A DNA stretch of 64,000 nt, from the NCBI GenBank assembly GCA_035048495.1, contig CM068547.1:6971700-7035699 (forward strand), given 5' to 3'. The translations under genes were made by a program, and so were the position numbers. This document shows positions 36,128 through 48,319 of this stretch, piece by piece. The notes below the pieces were generated by a model. It was given only the letters and a program-made list of their open reading frames with translations, had not been told where the DNA came from and made no database searches. The stretch comes from Euptelea pleiosperma. Lineage: Eukaryota > Streptophyta > Magnoliopsida > Ranunculales > Eupteleaceae. The stretch's first letter is position 1; the number at the start of each line of letters is the position of its first letter.

Positions 36128-36696
36128 ATTGATTTTTGGTAAAAATATCTACTAAGGATGGACAGGATGGGTATATACCTTGTTTCAAGATTCACTTTAG
36201 TTTCAATGCACTACTCAATCTTTGGAATTATTTTTTTTTTTGTTCTCAATCTTTGAGTTGTATTTGCTTTGGCTGCCTCAATTAGTGATTTCAATACTTT
36301 GCTTGCCCTTCATATTGCTACTTGAAGATCTTATGAAAGTTTTTTACCTAAGGATTCGCTTATTGGTTGAAGTATGATTTATGCATGTTGGGAATTGTTG
36401 GAATTATTTCCTTTGAATTTTGTCAATAGTAATGCTTGTACATGTGGGATGATATAAATTTGAATTGTGCACACACACACACACATCATACATATATATG
36501 CATTAAACCTTAGATCTCCCGTTCAAGAATCACTTTGTGACAATTATGTGGCTTATCACCTATTTGGGATACATTAGTTGTAAACTATGACGTTTGGTTC
36601 TCATTTGAGACTAAATTCAAGTGAACAACTTTTTTGTCTTTTTGGTGATAAGGAGTAATTGTCTGCTGTTGATTCTTGAATTGTCCCTTTGGACAG

Positions 36697-36934
36697 TTTG
36701 GGAATGCATAATCTCTGGTACAGTCAGTAGTTAAAGTGTTTATTTCCATTTGTAGGACAGTTTCGGCGAGCATTCCTCTTGTTCTCTGGGTACATATTTA
36801 GACAAGGTGACATGTTTGCCCCTTGTCTAAGTCGTGTACTTGGAGAACTATGGGGAAATGCTGCCGAAATTTTCCTTCAAAGAGAAATAATCACTTGGCT
36901 ATTGAGTGTACCAGAGATTATGCATTCCTGAATG
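36697..36934 (+). other. Long imperfect hairpin in the tnpD leader
   Basis: Left arm about 36697-36811 and right arm about 36817-36934 are complementary over roughly 115 bp, with a loop of only a few bases. Matched blocks include GGAATGCATAATCTCTGG (perfect), TATTTC, TTTCGGC, GCATT, GTTCTC and TTAGACAAGG. It ends about 115 bp before the tnpD start. It could give small RNAs or affect splicing or translation; that is inference. Confidence 0.7.
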
Positions 36935-37050
36935 GGATAGGATCAACCCACCCTTTAGAGAGGAGATAGGAAGCATGATGCATCTGCATTTGAGTTGTGT
37001 GTGACAACCTGCTTAATTTCGGTTGAAGGTGGCGTCATTTTGAAGAAGAT

Positions 37051-40000
37051 ATGCCGATGGATAAAAGTTGGGTTGGGAAGCCAAGAAATAGCCCCGAGTA
37101 TCTAAACGGAGTAGGACAATTCTTGGATTTTGCATTTTCTCGTTCAGAGTACGGAGACAAGATCAAGTGTCCATGTAGAAAATGTTGTCATGCGTTCCTG
37201 AAGGATCGACTAGAAGTATATTGGGACCTAGTATTGATTGGGATAATACCGGATTATACCGTCTGGTTGTACCATGGGGAGTATGATAATGAATATATGA
37301 GTGATGAGGCTGACGAGGGTGATGATATGCAAGGAATGTTACAAGATGCATATGGAATGGCGAACTTTGATCGTGAAGAGGAGAATGAATTGAATGAGAC
37401 TGGATCGACTGAGCCAAATTCGGAAGCGGATAAATTTTATGAATTGTTAAAGGATGCCGAGACTGAACTGTACCCAGGTTGCACAAAATTTTCAAAATTA
37501 TCTTTTATTGTACGGTTATTACACTTGAAGTGTCTTAACGGATGGAGTAACAAATCATTCGACATGTTGCTTGAGTTGTTAAAGGAGGCACTTCCTGTTG
37601 GTGAAACGTTGCCCAGGAATCATTATGAATCCAAAAAGATCCTTCGGGATCTTGGGATGCATTATACGAAGATAGATGCATGCCCGAATGACTGCATGCT
37701 ATACTGGAAGGAGCATGAGACCGCAAATGAATGTGTCGTATGTGGTGAGTCCAGGTGGAAACCGATTACACGTCAGTCTACTGAAGATGCTTCCACTTCG
37801 TCTACAGATGATAAGAAAATACCTGCGAAGATTTTGCGTTATTTTCCGTTGAAACCGAGACTTCAGAGGTTGTTTATGTGTTCAAAAACAGCCGAACACA
37901 TGAGATGGCATGCCGAGGGTCGTACAAAAGATGGCGTGTTGAGGCATCCAGCAGATTCCAAGGCGTGGGAAACTTTAGACGAGAAATACCCATCTTTTGC
38001 TTCTGAACAGAGGAATGTTAGAGTTGGGATAGGGAGCGATGGCTTCACTCCTTTTAGTTATACGAGTACTCCTCACAGTACATGGCCCGTAATTATTATT
38101 CCATATAATTTGCCGCCATTGATGTGTATGAAACAAACATCTTTCATGTTGACGCTGCTTATTCCTGGCCCTAAGGCTCCTGGGAACGACATCGATGTGT
38201 ACCTGCAACCATTGATCGAAGAATTGAAGGAATTATGGACAGATGGATTTCAGGCATACGATGCCTCTTTAAAACAAAATTTTTGGTGTCATGTAGGAGT
38301 CATATGGACTATTAATGACTTCCCTGCACTTGCAAACTTGTCAGGGTGGAGCACTAAGGGAAAACTTGCTTGTCCCTCATGCCACAAGGATACTTGTTCA
38401 GTCAGATTACAAGAAGGACACAAAGAATGTTACTTGGGACATCGTCGATTTCTACCAACTGATCATAAATTTCGACATAATAAGAAGTCGTTTAATGGCA
38501 GAAAAGAATTAAAAAGTGCTCCAAAACCATTGACCGGTGGGGATGTGCTCGACCAGTTACAGGACTACGAGCAGATAACATTTGGGAAGTCAGATAAGGA
38601 TAAAACTGGGAGGAAGAGAAAGAGGGATGATTGCAATTTACCTAAGAATTGGAAAAAAAAGAGCATTTTCTTTGAATTGCCGTATTGGAAAGATCTCTTG
38701 TTGCGGCACAATTTGGATGTCATGCACATTGAAAAGAATGTGTGTGATAATGTGATCGGGACACTGTTAAATATGGAGGGTTCTAAAGACAACCTGAAGG
38801 CTCGTCTGGATATGAAATTAATGGGTATAAGGAATGAACTTCATCCCATTCCAGATGGGAGGAAACTTTTACTTCCCGCTGCATGTCACACGATGTCTTT
38901 GGTTGAGAAAAGGAAGTTCTGTCAAATCTTGAAAGATGTGAAGGTTCCAGATAGTTATTCATCAAATTTCTCACGATGTGTTCAAGTGAAGCAGTGCAAG
39001 ATCTCGAGGCTCAAGAGTCACGATTGCCATGTTCTAATGCAACAATTTCTTCCACTTGCAATACGTGGTAACTTACCAAAGAATGTGTGTTCAGTTTTGA
39101 TTGAGTTGTCCACGTTCTTCAGGCAGTTATGTTCGAAGGTGTTGAATGTGAAAGAATTGGAGCAACTTGAATCGCAGATTGTTGTAACACTTTGCAAATT
39201 AGAAATGATCTTTCCGCCGGCATTTTTTGATATAATGGTGCACTTGCCCATTCATCTAGCTGGTGAAGCTAAGGTGGCCGGACCCGTACAATATCGGTGG
39301 ATGTATCCAATTGAGAGGTACCTGCATAGGCTCAAAACATATGTTCGAAATAAAAATTATCCGGAAGGGTCAATTGCCGAAGGGTATATTTGTGAAGAAT
39401 CATTGATATTTTGCTCGAGATACTTGCATGACATTGAAACGAGGTTCAACCGGCCACAACGGAATAGCGATGCTATTGATGCTGAATCACGTGGGAAGTT
39501 ATCCATTTTCACAGGAATTGGTCGTGCCATAGGGAAGGCTACAACATACATGCTAAGCAACCTTGACTGGGAACAAGCTCATCTCTATGTGCTGAACAAC
39601 TGCCCTGAAGTCGCTCCATTTATTGAGTAAGACTAATCATTCCAAATCTACTTTCGGTATGTATTTCATATAAATTGGTACTTATTGACGTGTTATTTAT
39701 TGTACAGGGAACACAAACTAATAATCAATACCAATAATCGACGTATGGGACCTAGGGATGTTGAACTGAAACATATCAAGGAGTTTTCTTCATGGTTTCA
39801 ACAACATGTACGGTTTAGATATCATACAAACACATTTATTTTTTAAGTGTAATTATATATAGTTTAAATGTATTAACCTTATTTTTCAAACATGCCTAGG
39901 TCTCGCAGATGCGATTAAATGGCGAACAAGTACATGAATCTCTCGAAATGTTATCTTTGGGTCCTTCTTGGACAGTGAAATCTTTTAAGGGGTATATTGT

Positions 40001-40583
40001 GAAAGGGTTTAGATTTCACACAGAAGATAGAGAGAGAAAGAGAAAAACTCAAAATAGTGGAGTTTTTATAACTGCAGAGACTAATAGCTTTGCAAGCGCG
40101 AGAGACATGAACCCAACAACAGGCAATGTCGAATACTATGGCATTTTAAATGATATCCTGGAGCTACAGTATCCTGGCGAAAATCAGATCGTGTTATTTA
40201 AATGTCATTGGTATGATGTCCTGACTCATGGGGGATTCCGACAAGATGAGTATGGGTTCAACTGTGTGAATGTCAAACGAGCCTTAAATACCAATGAACC
40301 ATTTATTCTCTCAAATCAGGCACAACAAGTTTTTTATGTTCAAGACACCAACAATGCTGATTGGCGCGTTGTACTAAAGGCACAACCACGAGACACATAC
40401 GATATGGTGTCAACTGAGGACCTAGAAGAAGAGCCTTTCCAAATAAATGAGCCCGGGTTGTACCAACAGGAACCCAACTCCAATGATGATGTCAATTGGG
40501 TTAGGGATGATGTCGACGGAGTTGTTGTTGAAGGTTATGGAGTAGATCAAGCTTTCATCAATGATGAGGATGATCCATTGTAA
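37051..40583 (+). CDS. tnpD: CACTA transposase TnpD/TNP2-like
   Basis: Exons 37051-39626, 39708-39807 and 39900-40583 join in frame, with GT-AG borders, to 1119 residues. Seen in order: an N-terminal transposase-associated domain with CPCRKCCH zinc-ligand spacing (about residues 15-75); the TNP2 transposase core with GIGSDGFTPF (about 325) and IPGPKAPGNDIDVYLQPL (about 370-390); a DUF4218 region with HLPIHLAGEAKVAGPVQYRW (about 730) and EGYICEESL; and a DUF4216-type C-terminus with EYYGILNDILEL and an acidic tail. This is the catalytic protein that cuts at the CACTA ends. No stop or frameshift was found, so it may be functional. The start is the first ATG after the leader hairpin; MDKSWVGK is the usual family opening and begins two residues in. 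Confidence 0.92.
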
Positions 40584-42462
40584 TTTTTAATATATGTTGT
40601 AATTTTCTTTTTGTAATATGTTTGATTAATGAAATTGAGTTCTTGTACATTGATTTATTCTGTCAATATTATTCGTGCATATATGGCCTAATATTATTCG
40701 TGCAAGAATTTAGATATGCCTCGACAAAATAGAGTGTCTAAGAAGACTACATCGAGAGCCCCATTGCCAGTGTCGGCCCCATCGACAATATCAGGCCCAT
40801 CGTCAGCCCCATCCCCAGTGCCAGCCCCATCCCCAGTGCTAGCCCCATCCCCATCGTCAGCCCCATCCCCAGTTGCAGCTCCATCTCCAGCCTCATCACC
40901 AGCCCTACAGTCGACGCCTGGTAGCGCTGGTATGATATAAGTTGCTGATATTATTGTTTGATGTTATAAATTTTGTATACTCATTGACGTGTTTTTGTTA
41001 TAATTTTTGAAACAGCTTCTACCAGCGTCCGGAGGAGAGGGCCCACACGAGGAGTGGGTCATTTTGGCATTCCATTTGGCCAAAAAATGCAAATTGAATG
41101 GAATGAAGTAGGCCAACCTGTAGGTGATGGGGCTCGTTCATTTGGACAAGTATTGGGGACGGTTGTTAGGCATTCTGGTCACGCATCGTTGCAGTTAAAG
41201 AGATGGTCTAACATTCCTGATGATGCGAAGGAGAGGATGTGGCAAAAAGTAAAGGTAGATGACATGATTTTTTAACACTACTTTTACTAATTTTGACTTA
41301 GTTATTATCCATTTTCAATTTTAGTAAACGATGTGATTTTTAACAGTGTTGTTGCTTAACGTTTCAGAAACAAGTTGATATTAGTGATGACCACAGACCG
41401 TGGGTCATGCAGTCAATGGGAACTAAATACAGCGATTGGAGGAATGATTTGAAGAAAAATTATGATGCCATGGACACGGATGAGCTTCGATTACAGAATA
41501 AACCCATAGGCATGCTGATTGGGCCTCTCTAGTCGTATATTGGAGTAGTGATGAGTTTCAGGTATTTTAAAAAATAAAATTTTATTAACCATTTTCTATG
41601 TCATGACAATGAATTTGTTGCAGACATTGTCAAACCAAAATAAGGCGAACCGTAGTAAGCAGACCATGAAACATACTGGGGGCACGAAGAGTTTTGCGCG
41701 CCACAGAGATGAGGAGGTGCGTATATGATTTCAATATATCACTGCTTGTTTTTTGAAGCTACTTTGACCTATTATTGTTTAATAATTTATATATTTTTTC
41801 TTCAAGAATAGGCTCGGAGTAGGACAGACGGTACTGCACCGAGTCGAGTTGACTTATTCTTCCGAACCCATCTTAAAAAAGACGGGTCTCCAGTTGATTC
41901 TACATCTGCTGATATCATGGTATATAAGATGTCTATTTTAAATAAAAATATAATTGTCTTCTACTAACTAATTTATTTGGAATGCAGTCCAAATTTAGAG
42001 AGCTTTCACAGAGTCGAGTGTCAGAGAGTGGTGAGAGTTCTACTCCCGCACTTACAGCCGACGAGATTTATACCAGCGTGATGCCCCCAGAGCGACATGG
42101 ACGGGTACGCGGCTTTGGTCTAGGCCCGACGCCGACTTCAGTCTTTGGCTCATCATCTAGCTCATCCAGTTCCAGTTATAAGGCTCTTCAAAATGAGTTC
42201 CAACAGATGCAGTCGCAAATGCAGCAGATGCAGGAGCAGATGCAGGAGCGGATGCAAAAACAGGAAGAGATGCATCGGCAAGCCCAATCCCAGATGCAGG
42301 AGCAGATGCAGCAGCAGATGCAGGAGCAAGTGAGTAGGATGGTGCAAGAGCAGATGGTTGCATTTTTTCGCTCCATGCAATCAGCAGACATACCGCCTCC
42401 GAGCCAAGACCAGCATCAGTCCGACGACCCGAATGATGATCAGGTACATTTATATTTATGAG

Positions 42463-42510
42463 ATATGATTGTTGTATTTAAGGTTTATGCATTAAATACA
42501 ACAATCATAT
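42463..42510. repeat. Perfect 18-bp palindrome at the head of the satellite
   Basis: ATATGATTGTTGTATTTA at 42463-42480 is exactly mirrored at 42493-42510, with a 12-base loop. It lies just after the exon 6 donor and right before the first satellite unit. Confidence 0.9.
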
Positions 42511-45500
42511 AGGTTTAAGCATTTCCAAGTTTTAAGTTAAGTTAAATTTAGGACCTCGACGCCTAAATCGGGCAAACGAGGTCCGAATCTCCCGAAACCT
42601 ATAATAACACTTCTATTGTGTTGAAACAAATATGCTGGAAGAAACGGAGTAAAAAATAGATGTCCGGTTAAAAATCTGTAGTCAGTTATAGGTTTAGGCA
42701 TTTATAAGTTTTAAGTTAAGTCAAATTTAGGACCTCGACGCCTAAATCGGGCAAACGAGGTCCGAATCTCCCGAAACCTGTTATAATACTTCTATTATGT
42801 TGAACAAATATGCTGGAAGAAACGGGATAAAAAACAGATGTCCGGTTAGGAATCTGTAGTCAGTTATAGGTTTAGACATTTATAGGTTTTAAGTTAAGTC
42901 AAATTTAGGACTCCGACGTCCAAATTGGGCAAACGATGTCCGAATCTCCCGAAATTTATTACAACACTTCTATTGTGTTAAAACAAATATGCTGGAAGAG
43001 ACGGGTTAAAAAATAGATATCCGATTAGGAATGTGTAGTCAGTTATAGGTTTAGGCATTTATAGGTTTTAAGTTAAGTCAAATTTAGAACCTCGACGCCT
43101 AAATCGGGCAAACGAGGTCTGAATCTCCCAAAACCTGTTATAATACTTCTATTGTGTTGAACAAATATGCTGGAAGAAACGGGATAAAAAACAGATGTCC
43201 GGTTAGGAATCTGTAGTCAGTTATAGGTTTAGGCATTTATAAGTTTTAAGTTAAGTCAAATTTAGGACCTCGACGCCTAAATCGGGCAAACGAGGTCCGA
43301 ATCTCCCGAAACCTGTTATAATACTTCTATTGTGTTGAACAAATATGCTGGAAGAAACGGGATAAAAAACAGATGTCCGGTTAGGAATCTGTAGTCAGTT
43401 ATAGGTTTAGAAATTTATAGGTTTTAAGTTAAGTCAAATTTAGGACTCCGACGTCCAAATTGGGCAAACGATGTCCGAATCTCCCGAAATTTATTACAAC
43501 ACTTCTATTGTGTTAAAACAAATATGCTGAAAGAGACGGGTTAAAAAATAGATATCCGATTAGGAATGTGTAGTCAGTTATAGGTTTAGGCATTTATAGG
43601 TTTTAAGTTAAGTCAAATTTAGAACCTCGACGCCTAAATCGGGCAAACGAGGTCTGAATCTCCCGAAACCTGTTATAATACTTCTATTGTGTTGAACAAA
43701 TATGCTGGAAGAAACGGGATAAAAAACAGATGTCCGGTTAGGAATCTGTAGTCAGTTATAGGTTTAGACATTTATAGGTTTTAAGTTAAGTCAAATTTAG
43801 GACTCCGACGTCCAAATTGGGCAAACGATGTCCGAATCTCCCAAAATTTATTACAACACTTCTATTGTGTTAAAACAAATATGCTGGAAGAGACGGGATA
43901 AAAAATAGATATCCGGTTAGGAATGTGTAGTCAGTTATAGGTTTAGGCATTTATAGGTTTTAAGTTAAGTCAAATTTAGGACTCCGACGTCCAAATTGGG
44001 CAAACGATGTCCGAATCTCCCGAAATTTATTACAACACTTCTATTGTGTTAAAACAAATATGCTGGAAGAGACGGGATAAAAAATAGATATCCAGTTAGG
44101 AATGTGTAGTCAGTTATAGGTTTAGGCATTTATAGGTTTTAAGTTAAGTCAAATTTAGGACTCCGACGTCCAAATTGGGCAAACGATGTCCGAATCTCCC
44201 GAAATTTATTACAACACTTCTATTGTGTTAAAACAAATATGCTGGAAGAGACGGGATAAAAAATAGATATCCAGTTAGGAATCTGTAGTCAGTTATAGGT
44301 TTAGGCATTTATAGGTTTTAAGTTAAGTCAAATTTAGGACTACGACGTCCAAATTGGGCAAACGATGTCCGAATCTCCCAAAATTTATTACAACACTTCT
44401 ATTGTGTTAAAACAAATATGCTGGAAGAGACGGGTTAAAAAATAGATATCCGATTAGGAATGTGTAGTCAGTTATATAGGTTTAGGCATTTATAGGTATT
44501 AAGTTAAGTCAAATTTAGAACCGCGACGCCTAAATCGGGCAAACGAGGTCCGAATCTCCCGAAACCTGTAATATTACTTCTATTGTGTTAAACAAATATG
44601 CTGGAAGAGACGGGATAAAAAACAGATGTCCGGTTAGAAATCTGTAGTCAGTTATAGGTTTAGACATTTATAGGTTTTAAGTTAAGTCAAATTTAGGACT
44701 CCGACGTCCAAATTGGGCAAACGATGTCCGAATCTCCCAAAATTTATTACAACACTTCTATTGTGTTAAAACAAATATGCTGGAAGAAACGAGTTAAAAA
44801 ATAGATATCCGATTAGGAATGTGTAGTCAGTTATAGGTTTAGGCATTTATAGGTTTTAAGTTAAGTCAAATTTAGAACCTCGACGCCTAAATCGGGCAAA
44901 CGAGGTCCGAATCTCCCGAAACCTGTTATATTACTTCTATTGTGTTGAACAAATATGCTGGAAGAGACGGGATAAAAAACAGATGTCCGGTTAAAAATTT
45001 GTAGTCAGTTATAGGTTTAGACATTTATAGGTTTTAAGTTAAGTCAAATTTAGGACTCCGACGTCCAAATTGGGCAAACGATGTCCGAATCTCCCAAAAT
45101 TTATTACAACACTTCTATTGTGTTAAAACAAATATGTTGGAAGAGACGGGTTAAAAAATAGATATCCGATTAGGAATGTGTAGCCAGTTATAGGTTTAGG
45201 CATTTATAGGTTTTAAGTTAAGTCAAATTTAGGACTCCGACGTCCAAATTAGGCAAACGATGTCCGAATCTCCCGAAATTTATTACAACACTTTTATTGT
45301 GTTAAAACAAATATGTTGGAAGAGACGGGTTAAAAAACAGATGTCCAGTTAGGAATGTGTAGTCAGTTATAGGTTTAGGCATTTATAGGTATTAAGTTAA
45401 GTCAAATTTAGGACAACGACGTCCAAATATGGCAAACGATGTTCGACTCTCCCGAATCTTGTTACAACACTTCTATTGTATTGAAACAAATATGCTGGAA

Positions 45501-45570
45501 GAGATCGGGTAAAACACAGATTTCTGATTAAGAATCTGTAGCCAGTTAGACATTTCAAGATTTTTAAGTT
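42511..45570 (+). repeat. Satellite array, about 17 units of 178-180 bp, in the last tnpA intron
   Basis: The word TAGTCAGTTATAGG or a variant recurs at 42681, 42859, 43038, 43216, 43394, 43573, 43751, 43930, 44109, 44288, 44467, 44647, 44826, 45004, 45183, 45362 and 45541 (anchor on GTCAG), so spacing is 178-180. Two unit types are mixed. Type I has CTCGACGCC with GAGGTCCG; type II has TCCGACGTCC with GATGTCCG. The first and last units are the most diverged. No reading frame runs through it. Confidence 0.95.
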
Positions 45571-45882
45571 TAATTTTTTATTTCTTTTACATTGCATTTT
45601 ATATATTAATTATTTTTATTTGTTTTGCAGGGCCTAGATGCTGATTGATCGTGTCTTCTACTCTTCCAGATTGCTTTTTTAAACTTTTATAACATTGTTA
45701 CATTTTAAACAATCAATATTGTAGAAATTTAATTATTTAAGATATTTAATTTTTTATTTCTTTACACTCTGTTTTGATTAAATGGACATGGAATAGGGAA
45801 ATGCGGTATTATATACATTACAGGTACAGGTACAACAAATTATTAAAAAAAAAATTTTAAAAAATTATGCAATTAAATCTTT

Positions 45883-46480
45883 TAGCGACGGCCGTATACC
45901 GTCGCTATATATATGATATAGCGACGGTCGGACTCATGACCGTCGGTATATATAGGATACAGCGACGGTCGACTACTATGACCGTCGCTATATTAGACTT
46001 ACAGCGACGCAAAACTCATGGCCGTCGCTATATATAGGATACAGCGACGGTCGATGACCGTCGCTAAAAGACAGACACGATTTATGCACAAAAAGTGATC
46101 TATACCGACGACCCTGGCCGTCGCTAAAGGTATTTAATACCGACGGCCAGTAAAACTCTGTCGCTATATGTATCTTACAGCGACGCATTTTGACCCTCGG
46201 TAAATCTTTTTGACAATGGAAAATGATCTTTTTATATACCGACGGTCAAAAGCCGTCGCTAGAAATGATATATACCGACGGTTCTGACCGTCGGTACATT
46301 AATTTTCCCAATCCACGAAATGTTTGTTGCGACGGTCATTTTTGATATGGCCGTCGGTAATACCTTTTACCGACGAATTTTATAGCGACGACCAGCGACG
46401 GTCTGTCTGGCCGTCGGTATAATATTTAGCGACGTAATTTTGCCATATACCGACGGTCGCCGGCCGTCGGTAAAAGTCTT
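45883..46480. repeat. 3' subterminal repeat array of the CACTA element
   Basis: More than twenty TAGCGACGG, TACCGACGG, CCGTCGCTA and CCGTCGGTA words, roughly every 20-40 bp and often as facing pairs, run up to the 3' terminus. Confidence 0.9.
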
Positions 46481-46590
46481 TTTTCCTGTAGTGAATCAAG
46501 ATTGATATCATAGCAATTATACTAAATCCAACGGCTAGAAATCATCAATCAAGCTGATATTTAGTTTCGGGCCGGGCCAATTATTCGGGC

Positions 46591-46597
46591 TATATTA
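46591..46597 (+). promoter_or_regulatory. TATA-like box of ankyrin copy A
   Basis: TATATTA in the context CGGGCTATATTATCCCCCAAT lines up with GGGCTATAAATCCCCAAT of copy B and with copy D. It is 86 bases before the ATG and 97 bases after the CACTA end. Confidence 0.5.
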
Positions 46598-47364
46598 TCC
46601 CCCAATGATTTCCGATACAATTATCCTATCAAATTCCCTTGCTATCGTTTTTTAATTTTTCAAGTCCTGAGAAGCAATGAATCGGAGGTCAACCCGTGCT
46701 GCTCAAGCCGCTGAGGCGAGAGATATAGACGCCTTATATATTCTACTTGGGGAAGACCAGTTTATTCTTCAGAAGATTGATCGGATTCCGTTCTCGGAGA
46801 CTCCTTTACACGCGGCTGCATCGGCTGGGCAAACCCATTTCGCCATCGAGATCATGGTCTTGAAGCACTCATTTGCAAGGAAGTTAAACAAAAATGGTCT
46901 TAGCCCCATGCACCTAGCTAGCTGTGAAAAATGGGCACGTAGAGACAGTCAAAAGGCTCCTAGAGATGGACAAAGACCTCGCTTGTGTCAAGGGAAGAGA
47001 GGGGAAAACTCCTCTACACTTTGCAGCTATCGAAGGTAGACCTGACGCTTTGCGTGAATTGCTCTCCGCTTGTCCTGATTCTGCCAAAGAGTTGACAGTT
47101 CGGAAGGAGACGGCACTTCACCTTGCCGTGAAAAATGAGCAGTTTGAAGCTTTCAAAGCCTTGATTAATGGGCTGAGAGGGGAAAAGAGGGAGCTCTTAA
47201 ACTGGAAGGATGAGGATGGCAACACCGTTCCCTCTTCTCTTACTTTCTTTACTTATTTTTTATTCCAGTCTTTACTAGATAAAAACTTCTACTTAAATAG
47301 TATTGTGTCGTGATGTAACAAGCTATAACTGACGCCACCGCATGGATGTTTAGCCCATGGTTTA

Positions 47365-48065
47365 AATTTAGGAAAAAGATGTAAGAAGGTATGCCTGAAA
47401 CTATTTGAAATGTGGAAGCGGCATTTTTGGTAGTCACTGCTGTCATCTGGGCCCACTGACCGTATGGATGTATATCCCACCCCTTGGTGGATATACACAC
47501 CAAAAATCACCCTGATTGGTAATCTATAACTATTAGATTTTAGCACTTTTTACTACTTTTCAAGGTATTTTTATAGCCGTTGAATGCAACCATTTGTTTT
47601 AGTACTAAAACCAACGGCCACAAATCATCAAAGTTACATCACGACCCTTAATTAAGGGTCGTGTTGTAACAAGGTATACCTGAGATCTTTTCAATTGCTG
47701 AAGCGGCATTTTTGGTAGTCACCGCTGCCATCTGGGCCCACTGACCGCATGGATGTTTAGCCCACACCTTAATAGATAGTCGTACCACAAATCAGCTTTA
47801 TTGATGATTTTTAGCCGTTGGTTTTAGTACAAAAATAATGGTAGCATTCATCGGCTATAAGAACACCTTAAAAAGTGCTGAAACGTGCTAAAATCTAATG
47901 GTTATAGAATACAAATCAGGGTGATTTTTTGTTTGTATATCCACCAAAGGCTGGGATAAACATCCATGCGGTCAGCGGGTCCAGATATCAGCGGTGAGTA
48001 ACCAAAATGGTGCTTCCACATTTGAAACAGTTTCAGGCATACCTTGTTACATCTTTTTCCTAAAT
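47365..48065. repeat. Inverted-repeat insertion in copy A intron
   Basis: AATTTAGGAAAAAGATGTAA with GGTATGCCTGAAAC at 47365-47402 is mirrored by GTTTCAGGCATACC with TTACATCTTTTTCCTAAATT at 48028-48065. Between them lie several foldback cores (CGCATGGATGTTTAGCCCA) and a further internal copy of the end word near 47665. It looks like nested MITEs. Confidence 0.65.
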
Positions 48066-48070
48066 TTAAG

Positions 48071-48311
48071 AATGGCCGTTGTAACAAAAACAACAGCCGT
48101 TATAATGAAAATAATGGCAGTTGTAACGGATTTGGACCTACCCCATTACGTAGCTGATTTAATGCTCAGAAAATAAAGGTCGCTATTTTCGTTATAACAG
48201 CCGTTGTAACAAAAATAACGACCATTATCTTCTCGTTATTTTTGTTTTTGCCCCTGAGCGTTACAATTCGTTATAACGGAAAAAACAGTAATGCCCCAAC
48301 TCCGTTATACC
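48071..48311. repeat. Truncated CATGGTTTAAA-family MITE
   Basis: GGCCGTTGTAACAAAAAC, GGCAGTTGTAACGG and ACAATTCGTTATAACGG words show the family, but both termini are missing. It abuts the intact copy at 48320. Confidence 0.5.
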
Positions 48312-48319
48312 GTTTAGCC

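Larger units (their letters stand above)
40716..45648 (+). pseudogene. tnpA: CACTA tnpA-like gene (transposase_24 type), frameshifted
   Basis: Seven exons can be traced: 40716-40929, 41016-41254, 41368-41561, 41624-41716, 41812-41919, 41988-42443 and 45631-45648. The product starts with a serine-proline repeat, then GHFGIPFGQKMQIEWNE and a PWVMQSMGTKYSDWRNDLKK block typical of the family. It ends in a glutamine-rich MQEQMQ coiled coil. In exon 3 the frame breaks at about 41509-41513: one base is missing, so TAG at 41530 ends translation. All other junctions fit, so this looks like a single lesion. The 3.2-kb last intron is a satellite array. TnpA-type proteins bind the subterminal repeats. 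Confidence 0.85.
34174..46493 (+). mobile_element. CACTA (En/Spm) DNA transposon, 12.3 kb
   Basis: The element starts CACTACAACAAACTTGG and ends TTTTTTCCTGTAGTG. It is flanked by AAT at 34171-34173 and 46494-46496, the 3-bp TSD of CACTA elements. Both ends carry many copies of GCGACGG or ACCGACGG in both orientations. Inside are tnpD (37051-40583) and tnpA (40716-45648), both on +. The tnpD frame is open; tnpA has a frameshift. Nested Mutator-like MITEs, for example 35792-36127, show that it is not brand new. It interrupts a foldback repeat upstream of ankyrin copy A. Confidence 0.93.

Noticed and set aside
37163..39560. Minus-strand ORFs within tnpD
   Set aside because: Shadows of tnpD; the plus frame has clear transposase motifs and splice junctions.
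42145..42391. Several cysteine-, leucine- or alanine-rich ORFs on both strands of tnpA exon 6
   Set aside because: They are other-frame readings of the CAGATGCAGGAGCAG repeat that encodes the MQEQMQ coiled coil.
42511..45570. Regular spacing of near-identical units suggesting a CRISPR array or a centromere block
   Set aside because: Units are contiguous without unique spacers, so not CRISPR. The array is bounded by the splice sites of one intron and only 3 kb long, so there is no basis to call a centromere.
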